DNA from: a virus
Strand: one strand, 5' to 3'
Virus record (IMG/VR): IMGVR_UViG_3300010885_006736
Span: 1 to 29,177 of that record
DNA length: 29,177 nt
Shown: one piece after another, positions 26,401 to 29,177 of the stretch
Numbering within the stretch: the stretch's first letter is position 1
Layout: every line of letters starts with the position of its first letter
The notes under the pieces: model-generated
Databases searched by the model: none
Told to the model about the DNA's origin: nothing
The model's input: the letters and a program-made list of their open reading frames with translations, nothing else
Translations under genes and position numbers: made by a program

Positions 26401-27238
26401 AGAATTAGATAATAGAACTCTATTTACTGGTGCCACTGGCGCATATTCCTTCGCCAATGCTGGAAGCGCATGGTCGGCAAGTGCGTCAAAAGCAGAAGGT
26501 GATCAGATCTATTACCTTGGTAATCTCTATAGAGTAACTACTGCTGGAACAACTGGTGCATCTGCTCCTACTCATACCACTGGTCTTGCTACTAATGGTA
26601 GTGCAATTCTTTTATATGTTGGTAATTCTGCAACGATTACTTCTTCTAACGCAACAGTTTGTGCTTTAATGCAGACAGTCGCTGTTGGTAAATATATCAC
26701 TATTTCTGGATCAACTACTAGTTCAAATAATGGTACTTACCTAATTACTGGGTTCGTTGGTAATGGTTCCACAACTGGTACTATTACTGTTCTTAAGGCA
26801 AATAACTTTACTGCTGAATCTGCGCTATCAGGAACTACTATTGCGCTAAGAACTCTATTCGTTGATGAAATTGCTCCAAAGGGAAGTTCTTCAGTTAATA
26901 AATATATCTCGAAAGCAGTAAAGTTTGCTAATCCTTCTAACTTCTTTAGAATTAGATTATCAACTAATTGTCCTGCTGAGTCTAATGTATTAGTCTACTA
27001 TAAGACTAATCCAGTTGGATCTACTCAAGATTTAGAATTGGTGAACTGGACACTAACTGGACCAGATGTTGCAATTAAGAAAGTTCAGAATGGCGATGAT
27101 ACATCGTTCTTTGATGTAGATTATTCTGAAGAAGGTTTGGCACCATTTGATTCAATGGCTGTTAAGATTGTACTTCAGTCTACTAGCAGCTCTGCCATTC
27201 CTCGTGTCAAAGATTTAAGAATCATAGCCTGTGCATAA
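20426..27238 (+). CDS. Giant DUF4815 virion protein, probable peripheral baseplate or tail fibre component
   Basis: This 2270-residue protein starts with the DUF4815 signature: MLDFNTEPYNDDFDENNKFY, then ILFRPSYAVQARELTQMQTI and HGDHVFAQGAMVIPG. DUF4815 proteins are large virion proteins next to gp8 in many far T4-like phages. Further conserved blocks are PYIRSRNILVQVKKLKPNTK (about residue 1265), GWYDPLAQTFLVKSPGGAFL with KVDIFFATKDANIPVTLQIR (about 1515-1560), and a C-terminal RVKDLRIIACA. CBM-like modules lie at about residues 314-367 and 2015-2066. No catalytic motif or transmembrane segment was seen. It lies where T4 has genes 9-12, so it may replace pins or short-fibre attachment; that is inference. 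The start fits AGGATAGAG upstream, and the end overlaps the next gene by 8 bases. Confidence 0.75.
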   Translation: MLDFNTEPYNDDFDENNKFYRILFRPSYAVQARELTQMQTILQNQIKRHGDHVFAQGAMVIPGQISLDTKFNYVKLAVFNSAGDVTETFIANLAGKTLQGTSGVTAQILAIVNADAEDPTTVYVRYTSAGTDNLTKTFSNSEVLTTTDGEYTITAASADSVGIGSAAIIERGVYYVNGYFVLCDNQTIVLDKYTNSPSYRVGLKVIESKLTPEDTGYEMLLDNAQNSFNYAAPGAHRYFIDLILTKVAPDSVDDVDFIELLSTDQGQVKREVTKTAYAEIEKTLARRTYDESGNYTIKPFAIDIREHRSNNRGAWKENTSYLIGDVVTSGNYTYVAKNSATSVNIPPTHLEGTSYDGGSSTGVNWEYNEKPLYNRGVYTPENGGDEAKLAVGMEPGKAYVQGYEIEKIATEYVDVAKARDYVQTDDTYLTTPLGNFVYVTNINSLPPFDSTSGCPSITIYNRFTTSVGVAPASAVAIGTARIRGIEWDSGTIGTQNAVYKLYLFDVQISTGYDFARNAKSFYYSRSDSNLNFTADINAITTNIVGSGTTYSSYPGTRGASTTIYGVGTAFSSGTTTSPALKVGDYIYVGSTANRRRVVTITNNQQIVVDTSVTVDGGIISLITSSVQEPQNARLVYPLPNYAIKSVRDANSTKQIIYYGMQYISGTTGSGAGGSCTLTINTTAGVFADSAENDNYIVTWYDSGSGGVTIKPTSISSGGSSSISFTLPDTYANSNFVVMATVKKIGSDGGEKTKTLGTVTQNYTTQAAATKAILSLGKSDVLRIKSIMMDTGSFASPSGTYGISIYDRYDFDNGQRDTHYDLGRLILKHSYSPPSAPISVVFEYFVHSSGDYFSINSYPGTIQLVDIPSYNGVSLRDVLDFRPRINDTGTAFSGSGSSFAMTPKRGQDVTVSYSYYLSRKDKIAIDSSGRFFDLAGVSALVPGEPLDPTLGMVLYKLTLEPYTFGTSNANIVIDQVDNKRYTMRDIGKLEKRIDNLEYYTSLSLLEQETKSLTVTDSTGLDRFKNGFIVDSFTGHNVGNVLSPDYLCSVDMQKGELRPFYVMDNVNLVESLSSDNDRATAGYQIYGDVITLPVIGHEPLVTQQYASRLENINPFAIFTFLGDVRLNPSSDDWFETKYAPEIVRNVEGSFNTIAALATQAGILGTIWNAWQVNWIGQPVPVGGSLVQYTTGSNWANQRALEEGATYINVDEFNNRFGGGSGGGPARQVYVSTSAQTGTRSRVGVKSTLAVQFERQIVDDKVVSTALIPYIRSRNILVQVKKLKPNTKFYPYFDNIDVGSYCTPSSIFTYTLPSATSTDFETSKNSGALAQEAARIVNNISGVLTADDSGNMCLNVGDVITGASSAATAVVVGKFYDQENNIRKLHVMNIKGTFTTNETISGSISGATATLTVKENNRSQGGALVTNSIGDLNFVYHIPNEDALRFRTGTREFKLLDVSTVTGQQTSSAKVQYEATGILTTRQQTINSIRNAHIIQEIVNENDTISRTIERVARDTGWYDPLAQTFLVKSPGGAFLSKVDIFFATKDANIPVTLQIREVVNGYPGKKILPFSEVTLNSHQVNISSTTVAMTDGSGANYPKYDTPTTFTFPSPVYVQDATEYCIVLASDSNNYKVWISQMGDQIPASARTISEQPYAGVLFKSQNASTWTANQDQDLKFTVYRAKFNTDVTGSVVFTNDVLPVKVIDTDPFETVSGTNKVRVWHTNHGLFLNSKVSFDNSDTTIYAGTTSSGGTITCNSSNTTVTGSGTLFIDDFTASGAALFRASDGKCIGIVDHVTNDTTLVLKNNASVTIGTGVAYTYALPVHGIPVTEIYKNTLGAAIVHSISDVDLDSYTITVTTNADITGYAGGDTVRAGHNIIYDIAQPSVQSLSFSDTTCEFKFKSTSGKSVDGSESPYILGEYYGVTPNDSNYLYSPAVIASTVNENAFVSSKTAFLQANISSTNNALSPIIDTHRTSLITISNKINNPREDNINVAELDNRTLFTGATGAYSFANAGSAWSASASKAEGDQIYYLGNLYRVTTAGTTGASAPTHTTGLATNGSAILLYVGNSATITSSNATVCALMQTVAVGKYITISGSTTSSNNGTYLITGFVGNGSTTGTITVLKANNFTAESALSGTTIALRTLFVDEIAPKGSSSVNKYISKAVKFANPSNFFRIRLSTNCPAESNVLVYYKTNPVGSTQDLELVNWTLTGPDVAIKKVQNGDDTSFFDVDYSEEGLAPFDSMAVKIVLQSTSSSAIPRVKDLRIIACA
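21365..21526 (+). repeat. CBM-like module, copy 5 (DUF4815 protein)
   Basis: Residues 314-367: AWKENTSYLIGDVVTSGNYT, then IPPTHLEGTSYDGGSSTGVN. It has the same W-x-x-x-T-x-Y-x-x-G-D-V core as the gp8 copies. It is diverged in the second half. Confidence 0.6.
26468..26623 (+). repeat. CBM-like module, copy 6 (DUF4815 protein)
   Basis: Residues 2015-2066: AWSASASKAEGDQIYYLGNL, then SAPTHTTGLATNGSAILLYV. It is closer to gp8 copies 2 and 3 than to copy 5 of its own protein, suggesting exchange of modules between the two genes. Confidence 0.6.
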
Positions 27239-27473
27239 TATATATATAAAAGTTGAAGGAAATACTGATTTAGTTAGGGATACTGAGACTATGGCAATCC
27301 TAAATACTAATAGAACAGATTATGAGAATTACCTTAGAAAACGAGACTCTATCCTGTCAGACAAGCAACAAATTCAGGTTCAGGCAGAAGAAATAAATAA
27401 CTTAAAAGAAGATTTGAGTGAAGTCAAACAGATGCTTACCGCATTACTTAAAGATCGCATAAAGGATAAGTAA
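27231..27473 (+). CDS. Small coiled-coil virion protein, GTG start
   Basis: This 80-residue protein is read from GTG at 27231, overlapping the preceding stop by 8 bases. It has an IKVEGNTDLVRDTETMAILN head and a YENYLRKRD segment. The heptad-rich C-terminal helix runs from about residue 40 (QVQAEEINNLKEDLSEVKQM) and is probably a coiled coil. The 'KVEGN..LVRD..T.AI.NTN' head is a pattern I have seen in small proteins next to structural genes of T4-like cyanophages, with no known function. An ATG at 27291 would cut off this head, so I prefer the GTG start. It is followed 3 bases later by the tail fibre gene, so a trimerisation or fibre-attachment role is possible but unproven. Confidence 0.6.
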   Translation: MHNIYIKVEGNTDLVRDTETMAILNTNRTDYENYLRKRDSILSDKQQIQVQAEEINNLKEDLSEVKQMLTALLKDRIKDK

Positions 27474-27476
27474 AAA

Positions 27477-28745
27477 ATGTCAACAATAACCTTAAGATCG
27501 ACAAAAGGTTCTCCGCTAACCAATACAGAAGTCGATAATAACTTTAGTAACTTAAACACAGATAAACTGGAAAGCACCTATTCTGGTGCCATGAACAGTT
27601 TAACTGGTGGTTCATCGATTACTACTGTTAGCTCGACTACTGGTATTACTACTGGTGCTTGGAAAGCATCTGTAATTGGTGCAGCATATGGTGGTACTGG
27701 TGTTGCCAATGGAGCGACCAGCACGATTACTTTAGGTGGAGCAGTTACTTTTAGTGGTGCTTATACTTTTGGTGCTACACTATCAGCTAATACTGCAGTA
27801 ACTTTCCCTACTACTGGAACATTGGCCACCCTTGCTGGTTCAGAAACATTAACCAATAAAACATTAAGTACAAGTTCTACTTGGAACGGTAATACTATTG
27901 GTACTGGATACGGTGGTACTGGACTTACATCATTCACATCTGGTGGTGTAGTTTACGCATCTAGTTCAAGTGCATTGGCTACTGGCTCGGCATTAACTTA
28001 TGATGGAACTACTTTCCAACAATCAGTATCTGGTTTATATCCATTAATTTCTGTTGCTTCTTCTGGTAATAATGCTATTCTTGGTTATAGAATTAATAAC
28101 ACTGGTACTGGTGGTGTTGACTGGCGCATGGAAGAAGGTCGTTCTGCAGTTGGTGAATTCAACATCACTAACATCACTCAAAGTAATGCTGTTGTTTTTA
28201 AACTTAATGCTATTGGTACAAATGCAACTTTTGCAGCATCAGTAACTGGTTCTCAATTTTTACCAACAAGTAGTTCTGTTCCTTCCAATGGTTTATATCT
28301 ACCAGCAACCAATGCTATTGGTTTAGCCACTAATAGCACTAATGCACTTTACATAGATTCATATCAGAACGTAGGTATTGGGACTACTTCTCTTGACTCT
28401 GTTGGTAGTACCACAACTTTGACTATTGATAAGACCAGCGGTAATGGCCAATTGTCTTTGGCGGCAAATGGAACTGTTCGTGGTCGTATATTTGCAGATA
28501 ACAGTACTAGCGAATTTAGAATTGGAAATCCAACGTCTAATCCTGTTATGTTTTTTACTGCAAACACAGAACGCATGCGTATTACTTCTGCTGGTGGTGT
28601 ATCATTCGGTGCAACTGGTACTGCTTATGGTACTTCTGGACAGGTTCTAACATCAAATGGTAATGCTGCACCATCATGGCAGACAGCATCAAGTGGCGTA
28701 ACAACTGGTAAAGCGATTGCAATGGCAATGGTCTTTGGCGGATAA
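27477..28745 (+). CDS. Tail fibre protein
   Basis: This 422-residue protein begins with the fibre N-terminal motif ITLRSTKGSPLTNTEVDNNF, which attaches many phage fibres to the virion. It continues with fibre-shaft motifs: AAYGGTGVANG and TGYGGTGLTS, TTGTLATLAGSETLTNKTLS, and later GIGTTSLDSVG. It ends TGKAIAMAMVFGG, with no intramolecular chaperone or peptidase S74 domain. The composition is Gly/Ser/Thr/Ala-rich and beta-structured. It probably forms a trimeric fibre for receptor binding. AAGGATAAG precedes the ATG as ribosome binding site, inside the end of the small coiled-coil gene. The short length and missing adhesin domain suggest a shaft or accessory fibre, possibly with another tip protein beyond the window. 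Confidence 0.75.
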   Translation: MSTITLRSTKGSPLTNTEVDNNFSNLNTDKLESTYSGAMNSLTGGSSITTVSSTTGITTGAWKASVIGAAYGGTGVANGATSTITLGGAVTFSGAYTFGATLSANTAVTFPTTGTLATLAGSETLTNKTLSTSSTWNGNTIGTGYGGTGLTSFTSGGVVYASSSSALATGSALTYDGTTFQQSVSGLYPLISVASSGNNAILGYRINNTGTGGVDWRMEEGRSAVGEFNITNITQSNAVVFKLNAIGTNATFAASVTGSQFLPTSSSVPSNGLYLPATNAIGLATNSTNALYIDSYQNVGIGTTSLDSVGSTTTLTIDKTSGNGQLSLAANGTVRGRIFADNSTSEFRIGNPTSNPVMFFTANTERMRITSAGGVSFGATGTAYGTSGQVLTSNGNAAPSWQTASSGVTTGKAIAMAMVFGG

Positions 28746-28767
28746 TTTTAAAAGAGGATAATTAAAA

Positions 28768-29172
28768 ATGGCAGCTCCAAATATTGTAAACGTAGCAACT
28801 ATTACTGGTTCTACAGCATACCAATCACTAACTAATACCAACGATAACGCATTAATTAACAATGCAGCTTCTTCTGGTAAAGTTCTAAAAATCAACAACA
28901 TCTTTGTTTCTAACGTAAATGGTGTTTCAGCAGCAACTGTTACTCTATCGTATCGTTCTGCAGCAAACGCTGTAACTGATGGTACTTTGGCAACAGCTTC
29001 TAGTGGCACTGCGTATCGTATTGCTTATCAGATTTCTGTTCCAGCAAATACGACTTTGATGCTTCTTGATAAAGCTGGTTCAATCTATCTACCAGAAAAT
29101 GCATCACTATCAATTCAGGCTGGTACTGCATCTTACTTAGAAGTAGTTGCTTCATACGATCAGATTTCTTAA
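28768..29172 (+). CDS. Small beta-rich virion structural protein
   Basis: This 134-residue protein starts MAAPNIVNVATITGSTAYQS and is Ala/Thr/Ser-rich with alternating hydrophobic residues. It includes KVLKINNIFVSNVNGVSAAT and a C-terminal IQAGTASYLEVVASYDQIS. The beta-sandwich-like pattern resembles small decoration or fibre-associated proteins found near tail genes of marine T4-like phages, but no function is known to me. GAGGAT lies 9 bases before the ATG. It follows the tail fibre by 22 bases and ends 5 bases before the window edge, so it is complete. Confidence 0.55.
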   Translation: MAAPNIVNVATITGSTAYQSLTNTNDNALINNAASSGKVLKINNIFVSNVNGVSAATVTLSYRSAANAVTDGTLATASSGTAYRIAYQISVPANTTLMLLDKAGSIYLPENASLSIQAGTASYLEVVASYDQIS

Positions 29173-29177
29173 TTTTA

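Noticed and set aside
27291-27293. ATG as start of the small coiled-coil gene
   Set aside because: It would remove the KVEGN-type head that matches related small proteins. The GTG at 27231, with an 8-base overlap, fits better.
27300-27306. CTAAATA inside the small coiled-coil gene
   Set aside because: It lies in coding sequence about 170 bases before the tail fibre ATG. A promoter is possible, but nothing else supports it.

Overview
The window is part of the tail and baseplate gene cluster of an AT-rich, T4-like contractile-tailed bacteriophage (myovirus). It looks like the 'far T4' relatives that infect marine or freshwater bacteria (cyanophage- or pelagiphage-like) rather than enteric T4. 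The evidence is a near-complete set of T4 hub and wedge proteins, recognisable by their sequence patterns, dense packing with ATGA/TAATG overlaps, and CTAAATA/ATAAATA motifs like T4 gp55-dependent late promoters. The host cannot be determined from this window. No tRNA, rRNA, CRISPR, insertion sequence or rho-independent terminator was seen, and no gene-free stretch exceeds 90 bases.

Left arm, minus strand (1-4929), in transcription order: gp4 head-completion nuclease-like protein, a gp2-like protein (tentative), a tail-tube-fold protein (gp54-like), a probable holin, the small terminase gp16, gp26 with four zinc-ribbon cysteines, gp51, and the start of a large Gly/Ala-rich protein that is probably the tape measure and runs off the window. 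gp51 has no convincing start of its own. It lies in the -1 frame across the gp26 stop, directly after a canonical U UUU UUC slippery heptamer, so it is probably made as a gp26-gp51 frameshift fusion, like the G/GT tail-assembly chaperones of other long-tailed phages.

Divergent control region (4930-5016): two CTAAATA late-promoter motifs lie back to back, one per arm. Two further CTAAATA motifs, before the gp2-like gene and before gp25, sit exactly five bases from the ATG, which would give leaderless transcripts.

Right arm, plus strand (5017-end): gp48 tube cap, gp53 wedge, gp27 hub, and a 1192-residue gp5 spike carrying two predicted cell-wall hydrolase domains. Then come an unrecognised virion protein, a PAAR spike tip (gp5.4-like), gp25, gp6, a short gp7 with C-terminal repeats, a small structural protein, and a gp8 three times the T4 length through inserted repeats. 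These are followed by a 2270-residue DUF4815 protein, a small coiled-coil protein, a tail fibre and a small structural protein. gp48, gp27, gp5 and the PAAR protein build the central hub and spike. gp53, gp25, gp6, gp7 and gp8 build the wedges. The last genes probably supply peripheral fibres or pins; no gp9, gp10, gp11 or gp12 homologue was recognised. A carbohydrate-binding-like module of about 52 residues recurs in gp8 and in the DUF4815 protein.
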